Below are positions 1-9,574 of a stretch of DNA of 41,910 bases, piece after piece (the stretch's first letter is position 1; every line of letters starts with the position of its first letter). Origin of the DNA: Folioceros fuciformis. Its lineage: Eukaryota; Anthocerotophyta; Anthocerotopsida; Anthocerotales. Position numbers and translations under genes: made by a program. The stretch is from the NCBI GenBank assembly GCA_049999805.1, contig JBNGIO010004074.1:1-41910 (forward strand), in the 5' to 3' direction. Below the pieces are notes generated by a model. That model was not told where the DNA came from. It saw only the letters and a program-made list of their open reading frames with translations, and did not search any database.

Positions 1-606
1 AATACTAAACCCTAAGTAACATGTCTAACCCTAGTCTAGGTAACCCAGCGACCGTGATTACTATAATAAACTATGGGGTTTAACATTACGACAACTTCCC
101 TACTCACCGGGCTCACCTAAAATAAGCAATCATCTTGCCAACCTGTGCTCATTACTGCGACTGCGGCCACACCCCGTAGTCGTAGTGTCTTCAGACCACT
201 ATGCCTGCACCCGCGATTCATCTCAGGTGTATTTTTTCACCTGGGATGTTTTATGTTGGATTATGTAATCGATTGATCTCGATCTTCCCTCTTAAATCTT
301 CCAATTGCCCGTACCAAGCTCGTTTTGCACCTTAGGAAGCCATGGCTGACTTGCCCTGCTTTGTTTTTTACTTGCCATGTTCTGACCTGCCATGCTTTGC
401 CTCTAACCTCCCATGCTCGGTCTCCGCTCTCGCGCACTTAGTTTCTGACTTGCCACGCTCAGCTTACGACATGTTACGCTTAGTTTTTACCATTTCCTTG
501 AGGGCACCTAGATTTTTGTAGTCGTTCTGTTGGTTAAAAAAAGACCACCTGGAAAGATGAAGGGATAGAGAGGTTGATCACACTGTATCAAGAAAAGTAC
601 TTTTAA
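1..606. other. Gene-free left flank with degenerate short repeats
   Basis: I see no gene here. Between about 340 and 480 the words TTGCCATGCT, CTGCCATGCT and TTGCCACGCT recur roughly every 20 bases with substitutions, like the remains of a tandem array. Single AAACCCTA-like words near position 6 and 30 are isolated and do not form a telomeric array. The stretch probably belongs to the flank or terminus of the transposon remnant that follows, but I could not define terminal inverted repeats. Confidence 0.4.
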
Positions 607-1290
607 GTGAACAAAGGAAATTTGGAGGTGAAGCATGCAACAAGGGGAACACCATGCTCTTGGCCTTTCTTTGAGCAAATAAACTCTTGTTTAGACACAA
701 ATCCTAAGTTTTATGGCATTCCAGTTTCAATTGATGTGGAGATTTTTGCAATTGATGGCACTTTTGCAATTCATGAGGACCCAACCACTCTAGATTTCAT
801 CGACCTTGAGGATGAAGACCTTAACCAAGATACTACAACCTCCCTAGCTAACTTGGTGGCAGGGATATCACACCAACTCTAGTTCCATCTTTAGGGCCAT
901 CTATAGATTCTTGTGCCGGTGATGGGCGAACGACGCCAGATATTCCTCCATCACAAATAGAGAAGCTTATTGGTGTCGACATAACATAGCCAGGGCAAAG
1001 GAAAGACCAAGAAGTTATACTTCAGTGGCAAGTTAGATTTTGGGAAAGGTATGCAAGCTTTTGTTCAAAGTCATGTGCAGATTGAGGAAGCTAAGTTGCT
1101 TTATGCACGGGAGTTGGAGAGACAAAGACTTGAGTTCATGCAAAGCATGGAACATGCTAGAGTTCTTCATGACTTACAACATCAGTAGATGCAAGCCGAA
1201 GTCCAACTGAAAATAGCAAAATAGTTTGCTAGTTCTCGAGCACAAACAAAACGGATTAGGCCTACTTTAGACTCTGATGATGACAAGTGA
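607..1290 (+). pseudogene. PIF/Harbinger ORF1 (Myb/SANT-like DNA-binding protein), decayed
   Basis: The first 91 codons read from a GTG, not an ATG, and contain GTPCSWPFFEQINSCL, which resembles the end of the Myb/SANT-like (trihelix) domain of plant PIF/Harbinger ORF1 proteins. A stop at 880-882 breaks the frame. In another frame, from about 1048, a charged helix follows (VQIEEAKLLYARELERQRL and onward), the usual C-terminal coiled region of such proteins, with further in-frame stops near 1187 and 1222 before the final TGA at 1288-1290. In the family ORF1 works with the transposase in DNA binding and nuclear import. Here it is broken by stops and at least one frameshift. Family assignment rests on these two segments plus the transposase remnant next to it. 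Confidence 0.6.
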
Positions 1291-1379
1291 TATTGCATAT
1301 TGTTTTTGAGTTTGTAGAGCTTTTTTTTTTTAATGTGTTATTTTAAGTGGGCAAGATGGCTTCACATACAGTGTAACAA

Positions 1380-1503
1380 ACAATAGCTCTACAATTACCC
1401 TACATACAATAACTCTATAATTACCCTACATACAATAACNNNNNNNNNNAATTACCCTACATACAATAACTCTATAATTACCCTACATACAATAACTCTA
1501 TAA
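1380..1503. repeat. 26-bp tandem minisatellite with assembly gap
   Basis: A 26-bp unit, roughly ACAATAACTCTATAATTACC plus CTACAT, is repeated about five times (units near 1380, 1406, 1432, 1463 and 1489). The first copy differs slightly. The third copy is interrupted by the run of Ns. The array lies between the 3' ends of the two convergent transposon genes and overlaps the end of the transposase remnant. Confidence 0.9.
1440..1449. other. Assembly gap (10 N)
   Basis: There are ten ambiguous bases inside the 26-bp tandem array. The period predicts five missing bases, so ten Ns is probably a placeholder and the true copy number is unknown. Confidence 0.98.
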
Positions 1504-2838
1504 GTGCCCTCATCAATTTCTATACAACCTATCAACGATATGTTGTGGCCCAAAACTCCAACAATGCTTGTCTTTGTTTGTTGCCCACTCACCCAAGCTA
1601 CTCCTCTACAACATTCTCCAAATAAAATGGGTGATGTTGCATGGGGGATAAGGATTTGGATTTTCCCACACATTAGCCACATCAGGCTCCTTGTGCATGA
1701 TGCAAAAATTATGTAGCATTATGCAAGCTATTACAATTTGCGCCACATAAGGGAGAGCCACATTTATGTCCCTTAAAATATGCTACTTGTTTTTCAAATT
1801 TTCAAATGCACTTTCAATTTTCACCCTTCCTTTGAGAAGATTTATGTTGAACCTTCACTTGTTTGATGAGTACGGTGTATCATATGGCTTCATAAGAAAA
1901 GGCATAATTAGATAAGCACTAACGCCAACAATAAAAGGTCGAACATTGGTGTTCTTAATCAATATTGTTGGCTCTGTCAATATATCATGTCGATGCAATC
2001 TTGCCCACACACTATTCTTTCGTAGCACAACAAAGTCATGAACACCTCCTAGAGCAATGCAGCTTACATCCAAAAATATTTGATTATAGTCATAAACTCT
2101 TTGAAGAATGACATTTTATGCATATCATGGTGTGACCAATAAGCAACTGGATTGTACTTGTTAGTAGGCCTAGCAGCTAATTTAATATGTGAACCATTGA
2201 TTGCACCCACCATATTTGGAATTCTTGTAATTGCAAAAAACTTATTTGCACATGCTATTTGTCTTTGGCCACTTGGCATGATAATAAACTTTGAAGCCAA
2301 CTTCCTTGGATTACTAAGGATGCTAGTAATCAGCTTGGTGTACTAATGTCACAATGGACGGTTCAACTCCATAAGTGTTAGTGACAACTTTAGCAAATGC
2401 TCCATAAGCTAGCTTGTGCAAGACCATGGCAACTCCATGCTCAAGTTGTAGAGGTGACCTGTTAGACTTTTTTTCAATGTAAGGATGTAATTCTTCCACC
2501 AAAAACTTGGAAGTTGTGTGTTCATCCAACTGTTCTTGCCCCATAAGGTGCCAAGCATGCATATGTAACGAACTCCAAGTTGTATTTTGGGTTGGAAACT
2601 TCCACTTGAATCTCGGTGAAGAATGCTGCTCAATATGCAAATCAAAGAAACAAGCTCCAACCAATGAAAGTACTAAAAAACATCCATCATTACTCATCAT
2701 AACATCATCCCATTGTGAGCTCCAAACCATAGGTAGGTCTATGCATTCTACATAAAATTTAATGAGAAAGTTAAATAACATTAGATCCATGGACAAAACA
2801 AAGACAACTCTAGGACTAGTGCTAGGCACACGACACAA
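1504..2838 (-). pseudogene. PIF/Harbinger (HARBI1-like, DDE_Tnp_4) transposase, decayed
   Basis: Reading right to left, 2838-2323 carries the N-terminal part with the typical helix MVLHKLAYGAFAKVV. Then, in a different frame, 2300-2064 carries the first catalytic block (RIPNMVGAINGSHIKLAA). Next, 2073-1855 carries the second block (IALGGVHDFVVLR). Finally, about 1855-1504 carries the third block (GRVKIESAFENLKN, then IVIACIMLHNFC). These are the DDE blocks of the Harbinger transposase, which cuts and rejoins its element in the nucleus. The frame changes at least three times. The first catalytic aspartate (normally GAIDG) is Asn here (GAING), so the protein would be inactive even if the frames were joined. 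It is convergent with the ORF1 remnant, so the two look like one element. Terminal repeats were not found. Confidence 0.8.
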
Positions 2839-3686
2839 GAGCGGACTTGAAAGGAAAATGGCATACGAAGGAAAATGAGCACACTAGACGAGTCTATGTA
2901 TCGTCGAGAAACCGAGGAGACGTTATTTCTTTAGTAGATTATTAAGATCCTAACATCGCGGGTCATGGGACCACGGCTCGGCCACCACCCGGTCCTGGGC
3001 CTTGCTGCGCAGTACTGCATCGTATGTTTTGGTTAAAGATACCGAAAAAGACGGAATTTGCCCGTTCTTCACGGTGAGCCTAGAACGCCGGGTCCCTCTG
3101 TGAATAGCCCTTGATTCGAGAAGCAGCCAACTGGTTTCGTAGGAGTTGAGCAGGCCACCACCCGCCACTTGTCCCGTCAAGTCTTACTCGGAGCAGCTCG
3201 ACGCTTGGCTCTAGTTGGCACAGCACCTGCATCAAGGAGACCTGATCAATCCAGGACTTTGGTTTTCTACTCCATCTTTCTTGGCTGCTACACTGCCAGT
3301 TTACGTTTCTACAAGTTCGAGCGCCATTGGTCGCCTGGAACTCTTTTGAATCAGTGGCGTTCTGTCCTAGCAGCGCCGTGGCCTTGCTCAATGGCCCCGC
3401 CACGGTTTGCCGCCCACCGAGTGGCAAGACGCGGTTACTCCTGTTGCACCCAGTTTGCTCATGATAGGCCGGTGGCACAGAAAGTAAACATCGTCGTGCG
3501 GGCAGTTTTGAAAGATGACTCCTGGGCTCAGAAGGTTCCAGGGTAGCCGTCACTCGTTTACACACTTATGCAGATGTACCTTTGAATGTCCGACAGGGGT
3601 AGAACGGCCGTCCCACTGGTCGCGTCGAGACCTCGTGAGTTTCTGGACAGGTCTTTTCGAGGACGTGCTTCCGGAATTGGTCGGAC
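2839..3686. other. Intergenic stretch upstream of the eIF4A3 pseudogene
   Basis: I recognise no gene or domain. Several open frames of 60-160 codons occur on both strands, but they overlap each other and match nothing I know. Part of this stretch may be the promoter and 5' flank copied together with the eIF4A3 gene. Confidence 0.4.
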
Positions 3687-5643
3687 ATGGCGGCTGCTTT
3701 GGGTAGGAACCGGAATGGGAACAGGAATGCGGGAGAAGATGAGGATGCGATGATGGACTTCGAGACCAGCTCGGGCGTGGATGTCATCTATAGCTTTGAC
3801 CAAATGGGGATCAAAGAGGAGCTGCTGCGGGGCATATATGCTTCTGGGTTTGAAAAGCCCTCTGCCGTCCAGCAGCGGGCTGTGATTCCCGTTATCCTTG
3901 GGAGGGATGCCGTAGCGCAGGCGCAGTCCGGGACGTGAAAGACTTTTATGATTGCGCTTGCAGTTTGTCAGATGATCGAGACAACCACTCGAGAGTCAGT
4001 TTGGACGATTGGATGCCTGTCTGTGGGTTGCAGATACGGATCTGCCAGAGAATGACTTTTTAGTTTGAGTACAAATCAAGGCTAAAAGGTGTCCGTGTAG
4101 GGTGCAAGCCCTAATCCTGTCTTCAACCAGACGGAGAAGGTGATTCTGGCCATCGGTGATTATATGAAAGGTCAAGCCCATGCTTGTATTGGTGGTACAA
4201 GTATCGGGGAGCACATAAGGAAGCTGGAGTGTGGGGTGCACGCGGTTTCAGGAACACCAGGAAGGGTCTATGATATGATTAAGAGGAGAACTCTGAGAAG
4301 CAGGTCTATAAAGCTGCTTATCCTGGCATGCAAGTTTCACAGCTGATGTTTCCATATGCCTCACATATCTCGTTTCACACTTTGCTGACGTTTGTGACAC
4401 TTGCAGGATGAATCTGATGAAATGCTGAGCAGGCCTTTCAAGGACCAGATTTATGATGTGTACCGATATAGGACCTTCAGGCGTGAGTGAACCCTGGCTG
4501 GGGTTTATTCTTATTTTCCCCCGTTGTCGGAAAGGAAAACTCTGTAGACTTCAGTGTGACTTTGCTAACGGGTTGTGCGTTCCAGGTGGTGCTAGTCTCT
4601 GCTACTTTACCTCATGAAATACTGGAGATGACAAACAAATTCATGACGGATCCAGTTCGAATCCTTGTGAAGCGTGACGAGCTCTCACTTGAGGTCTGAT
4701 ACCCTTTTCTTTGGGTTTTGTCTGTACGTTTGCATCGTTGTCATCTAGAGAGGGATTCATACCTATAAGAGGGCTCAAATAAAGATGCACACTCGATATC
4801 CGTGTCCTGGATGCCCAATTATCAGGAAGGCAGATGGAGGTCAGTATGCTACTTGTGACTGAAGGAATGGGTATATTGAGGCACTGGAGCGTGAGGAATG
4901 GAAACTTGATACATTGTGTGACCTCTATGACACTCTTATCATAACATGGGCTGTTATTTTTTGCAACACAGAAAGAAAGGTTGGTTAATAACGTGGAACT
5001 CTTCTCGTTCCTTCTCAGTTGTCTCCTTGCGGTACTCATAGTTTGAGTTTGTGCATTTCAGGTCGATTGGTTGACAGAGAAGATGAGGAGCAACAGCGTC
5101 ACTGTCTCTTCCATATATGGGGATATGCCACAGAAGAACGGGATGCTATCATGGCTGAATTTCGATCAAGCAATACCCGTGTGTTAATCACCACAGATGT
5201 ATGGGCTCGTGGCCTTGATGTTCAGCAGGTCAGTTTGTGCGACTTGGTGAAGTTCATGCGTAGTTGTAATAGCCGCTGCTGTTTCTCCATTGTTTCTCGT
5301 GGCTCAACATGTTGCGTTCTTCAACTGACTCTGTTTTTGCAAAAATAGGTTTCACTTGTTATCAACTACGACCTAACAAACAATTGTGAGCTTTACATCC
5401 ATGGAATTGGGCGATCAGGTCGTTTTGGTCGCAAGGTACTGTTTAGTCTTTTTTTTGGTCAGATGTGCTGCTCTGTTGGCAAAACAGACCTGTTCAAGGG
5501 GAGGTTTGACACAAGTACTCGTGGTGTAGGGTGTTGCCATTACTTTTGTGCGGAGCAATGACGTAAGGATTCTTCGTGATATTGAGCAGTACTGCAGAAC
5601 TCAAATAGATGAGGGGCCTGTAAATGTGGCTGACCTCACCTAG
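3687..5643 (+). pseudogene. EIF4A3: eIF4A3 DEAD-box helicase pseudogene with introns
   Basis: Functional eIF4A3 is the RNA-clamping helicase of the exon junction complex. This copy follows the family from ATG 3687 ([16 protein letters not shown]) to VNVADLT and TAG at 5641-5643. Recognisable exon blocks are about 3687-3995, 4102-4330, 4407-4482, 4585-4694, 4870-4980, 5062-5227, 5350-5436 and 5526-5643, with splice-like borders, so it arose by DNA duplication and not by retrotransposition. Lesions: TGA at 3936-3938 replaces Gly in the Walker A motif (AQAQSGT-stop-KT). Motif Ia near 4120 has lost a dozen or so bases. The GIKQFF segment near 4870 is shortened. One base is lost at about 5136 after DMPQK. 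HRIGRSGR of motif VI is HGIGRSGR near 5400. The DESD box is, as far as I recall, normal for plant eIF4A3. A true functional copy must lie elsewhere. Confidence 0.92.
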
Positions 5644-6084
5644 GTTGTGTCCTGGAGTAAATCTACGGAACATTCAGCTGTGAGGGACGGATGCTGTCGT
5701 GGTACCTCGTTCGGTTCCAGGACTTTGGAGAGCCACCTTTTTCGGAGCCGAGGCTTTAAGAGGCGAAGTTTGCGGCGGAATGGTACTCCAATTTTGGTCT
5801 GAAGGACGCATCCACGGAATTCATGTACATTAGTCGATCGGTTCACTGTGCTGATAAGCTTCAAGCATTTTAGCGCAGATGTTCATGGCATTTTGATCAA
5901 TCGGTTTCTGAAATTTGTATGGCTTGACATCCGGTAGGAGCTGGGCGATGTTTTCGAATGTCTTGTTTGGAGCCCTGTTGTACTCACGGTGAGAAATCTG
6001 AGCTCAGTACGAGCATGTGTGCATGCGTCACGAACATTCTCGACAGGAAAAGGTGAAGACACTGACGTGAGCCTCGTTTAACTA
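5644..6084. other. Spacer between eIF4A3 pseudogene and DYW-PPR gene
   Basis: This 441-bp stretch holds no gene I can support. It should contain the old 3' UTR of the eIF4A3 copy and the 3' UTR of the convergent PPR gene. Confidence 0.5.
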
Positions 6085-8823
6085 TCATTGATGATCTCCG
6101 CAGGAACACAGGCCATCCTTAAAATGATGCACTCGGTGTGCGTCCCTAACAACTATCTCCCGCTTTTCAATCTTGGAGATAATCTTCGTTCCCGTGTGAC
6201 AGTGCTCGCACATGCGGAGGTTCTTTGTGACAACTAAAGTTGAGCCTTCCGCTGTATTGAGGAGACCAAACGCCAGTGCTAGCTTCTCGGCATGTGCACA
6301 CAGGCTAACGCCCTGCGACTCATGCGACAATTGCCCTGAGGAGTGGGGCAAATTTTCAGTTTCCCGTGTCTCTGCGTTCAGTTTCTTTAGCTTGACCGAA
6401 GTATCTTCCCGCTCCTGCCCTACAATGAACGCCTGTACTGTGTTCTGTACTTCAATCAAAGCTTCTGCCGACTTTCTCGAGACTCCCGCTTTGCCTCTCA
6501 TGGTTTGTATATCCTGTACACTTTCGAACCTTCCAGCGTCACTGTATATTCTGGACATGAGAACATATGCAGCAGGTTGTTCTGGATCAACCTTAACAAT
6601 TTGCTCAAAACATCGACGGCCCCTCTCAACATCAGCATATGATTTGCAGGCACTTAGTAGCGACATCCAACCCACATTGCATGTCTCAAAGGGCATGGTT
6701 TGCAACAAGTTCTCTGCCTCATCCAAGTGTCCCGATCGACCAAGAAGATCAACCATACATGTATAGTGCTCGATTGTTGGAGCAGTACCAAGATCTTCTT
6801 CTATCATCTGGAAGTATCGCCAACCCTCATTCACAAGGCCCAGGTGACTGCACGCGACGAGAAGTGAGGTGAAAGTTGCAGCATCGGGCTCCACTCCGTG
6901 TAGTTTCATATTCTCGAAACACTCAACGGCCATTTTTTGGTCATTATGATGACCATAGCCATTGATAAGTGCGGTCCATGTCACCACATTCTTCGTCGGC
7001 AATCTCATAAACACCAGCACCGCATCCGTAGGGCTCCCACATTTCACGTACATGTCTATTAACGCACTTCCCACGCGCACATCTTCTTCGAGACCCCTTT
7101 CCAGAACCTGCATATGGACTCGCTTGCCTTTCTGGATGGCTCCTGAAAAGCCACAGGCTCTTAAAATGGACACGAAAGTACCCTCATCAGGGGTGCCATG
7201 ATCCAGTTGCATTGCCTCATAAAGATGAATTGATTCTGTACCAAGCCCATGCTGAGCGTAACCTGAAAGCATGGCATTCCATGTCACCCTATCTTTAGTC
7301 AGCAGTCTATCAAATATTCTGCGCGCATCCTCGAGGCTCCCACATTTTGCATACATGTCCACCAGAGTATTTCCGACAATCGCATCAGTTTCCAGGTCCA
7401 AGTCCAAAGCTTGGGAGTGGATCTGTCTACCCTCGTGAATCGAACCTACGCTACTGCAAGCTTTCAGAACACAGGCAAGAGTGACATTGTTCACTGGCCA
7501 TAGACCCTCCTGTTGCATCGTTGCATAAAGTTTGAGAGCTTCATGACCAATTCCAGACTGGCTGTATGCAGCGATTATACTACACCAGGCCACCACATCT
7601 CTATTTGGGAGTCTGTCAAACACCGTGCGAGCATCTTCGAGGCTGCCAGACTTACTGTACATGTCCACCAGGGCACTGCCAACTAAAGGATCTTTTTCCA
7701 GATCCCTCTCCAGGACACGTGTGTGAACGTGTTTGCCCTCCTGTAGAGCTCCTAGGAAACCACACGCTTTCAAGGCACCAAGAAAAATGACTTGGTTAAA
7801 TAGGCTGTCGTCCTGTGGTATGATGGCAAAAAGATCCAGGGCTTCCTGTGCAAGTTCATGCTGAGCATACCCCCAGATCATGGCACTCCATGTCACCACA
7901 TCTCTGGTTGGCAATCTGTCAAACAGATTGCGAGCAGTCTTCAGGCTGCCACATTTGGCATACATATCCACCAAGGAGCTTCCCAGGATGACATCAAATT
8001 CTAGTCCTGCTTTGCATATTTGAGAATGCACCCGCTTGCCCTCTAATATATCCCGCAGGCTGGCACATGCTTTCAGAATGCTCACAAAGGTCACTTTGTC
8101 TGGTGCTAAGCCATCATCTTGCATGGCAGAGTAAAGGTTAAGGGCTTCTTCACCCAACCCACATTTAGCATAGCCTTCTATCATAACACTCCATGTTATC
8201 ACATCTTTTTTTGACGACGCGTCAAAGACCTTCCGAGCTTCTGCAATGCATTCACACTTTACATACATGTCCAAGAGGGTGTTTTTGACAAAGACGTTAG
8301 ATTCAAACCCACCTTCCACGACATCTGCATGGATTACCTTGCCAGATGCCAAGTCCTTCAAATGGGAACATGCTCTAAGGACAGCGACAAAGATATAATC
8401 ATTCGGTTTTGCATCAGACTTTCGCATCTGGTGGTAAAGCTCGATAGCTTGCACACCATGTCCATGCTCACAATGCGCAGATATGATTGAAGCCCACATG
8501 AAAGCATCTGGTGCGGGCACTTTCCAAAAAACTCTCTGTGCATCCTCCAAAGATCCACAAGAAGCATACATCCGGATAACATGATTCGCAAGAAACCTGT
8601 CCAACGCGTAACCGATGTTTACTGCAAGTTCATGCACACTCCTCCCCACTTTAAGATCATGCATCGCAATGCACCCCTTCAGTAGACGGTACACCCTATC
8701 TCTGGATATGTACACCCCAAGGTGAGCCATGATGTGCGTCCCTTGAAATGCCTCGTCGACCTTGCCCTCTTCACAGAGCTTGTCCAACTGTTCAAGATCA
8801 GTTGAAACTTCCCTGAATACCAA
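6085..8823 (-). CDS. PLS-class PPR protein with variant DYW (KP-like) domain; 5' end incomplete
   Basis: Predicted organellar RNA-editing factor. The single open frame encodes about 912 residues with 20 PPR motifs in P-L-S order (about residues 40-710), E1 and E2 motifs, then a DYW deaminase-like domain from about 780. The PG box that starts a normal DYW domain is replaced by KSAEA (784-788). The zinc and catalytic residues are HAE (844-846) and CEHC (872-875). The second zinc site has HH and CSC (899-908). The protein ends in DHQ instead of DYW. The KSAEA segment resembles the KPAxA motif of the DYW:KP class, which is associated with U-to-C editing. The frame opens after an in-frame TGA and begins with a non-ATG codon. 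The first ATG is at 8730, and GCTCAG just before the frame looks like a splice acceptor, so an upstream exon with a transit peptide is likely missing. It may still be active or a decaying family member; no internal stop is seen. Confidence 0.9.
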   Translation of the reverse strand: MVFREVSTDLEQLDKLCEEGKVDEAFQGTHIMAHLGVYISRDRVYRLLKGCIAMHDLKVGRSVHELAVNIGYALDRFLANHVIRMYASCGSLEDAQRVFWKVPAPDAFMWASIISAHCEHGHGVQAIELYHQMRKSDAKPNDYIFVAVLRACSHLKDLASGKVIHADVVEGGFESNVFVKNTLLDMYVKCECIAEARKVFDASSKKDVITWSVMIEGYAKCGLGEEALNLYSAMQDDGLAPDKVTFVSILKACASLRDILEGKRVHSQICKAGLEFDVILGSSLVDMYAKCGSLKTARNLFDRLPTRDVVTWSAMIWGYAQHELAQEALDLFAIIPQDDSLFNQVIFLGALKACGFLGALQEGKHVHTRVLERDLEKDPLVGSALVDMYSKSGSLEDARTVFDRLPNRDVVAWCSIIAAYSQSGIGHEALKLYATMQQEGLWPVNNVTLACVLKACSSVGSIHEGRQIHSQALDLDLETDAIVGNTLVDMYAKCGSLEDARRIFDRLLTKDRVTWNAMLSGYAQHGLGTESIHLYEAMQLDHGTPDEGTFVSILRACGFSGAIQKGKRVHMQVLERGLEEDVRVGSALIDMYVKCGSPTDAVLVFMRLPTKNVVTWTALINGYGHHNDQKMAVECFENMKLHGVEPDAATFTSLLVACSHLGLVNEGWRYFQMIEEDLGTAPTIEHYTCMVDLLGRSGHLDEAENLLQTMPFETCNVGWMSLLSACKSYADVERGRRCFEQIVKVDPEQPAAYVLMSRIYSDAGRFESVQDIQTMRGKAGVSRKSAEALIEVQNTVQAFIVGQEREDTSVKLKKLNAETRETENLPHSSGQLSHESQGVSLCAHAEKLALAFGLLNTAEGSTLVVTKNLRMCEHCHTGTKIISKIEKREIVVRDAHRVHHFKDGLCSCGDHQ

Positions 8824-9574
8824 GCTGAGCAGTTTGCAGGACAGTCAGAAAACTGTTGTTCCATGCATCCCAAAAAGCAATTTATTCTAAAAACTTTCCC
8901 GGGCACTACCTGCCAGCCTCCAGTCTGTTACGTCCCGGGGATTCATAAGGAGAGTCGAACGCTACACGTGGAACAATATCCTGGGATTGGGCTGATTTGG
9001 GAGACCAAACGGAGTTGGGGTAAGAATCAAGCGATCCGCGCTTCAATTTCCTGCTTTGCACCGAGTCCGGTTTTCTCTGCAAAGCTCATCTGGTCAGCGG
9101 GAGTGCGAACCAAGCGGAGCCTGCACACGAAACGCGTGGAAACCACACTGCTACCTCTGTTCTGATGACTTCCTGCGTGGTTGCCTTCCTCCAGACCACT
9201 GGATCCGAGAGAAAACATTCCCACAAAGGCGCCTGGCCTGCTGCAGCCAGTTGGGGTCATCAATTCAAAACGTGGAACTCACAAAGGCTCAGTTGAATCG
9301 AGACGACCGCACTCACCGGGGTTCTGGCGAACCAGCGATTCCGGGACAGCTGAGAGCCGCCTGTGGAATTCCGCCAAGGAGGGGCAGGATAAACAGGGGT
9401 TGCAGTTGCTGTCCCTCAGTCGGACAACGATTGCACATCGCCTCATCTGGTTGGCAGGCAAGCGTAAACATACCCATCGGGGGAAAAGCAGAGACGGTCG
9501 ACTCTCGAATTTTGGAGGTCTCAACTCATCAGGCCCCAGGGAAAGAACACGCGCCCTAACCTGGCAGCCAAGCA
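8824..9574. other. Spacer holding the unresolved 5' exon(s) of the DYW-PPR gene
   Basis: This stretch must contain the promoter and probably at least one 5' exon of the PPR gene to its left. A frame-compatible exon ending at a CAG|GTAGTG donor near 8915 can be drawn and stays open leftwards for about 50 codons, but it has no convincing start codon. It also contains the 3' UTR of the GT47 gene. Nothing else was recognised. Confidence 0.4.

Noticed and set aside
1-40. Telomeric repeat at the window edge
   Set aside because: Only single AAACCCTA-like words are present, with no tandem array.
4407-4430. DESD instead of DEAD in the eIF4A3 copy as an inactivating change
   Set aside because: As far as I recall, plant eIF4A3 proteins normally carry DESD at motif II, so this is not a lesion.
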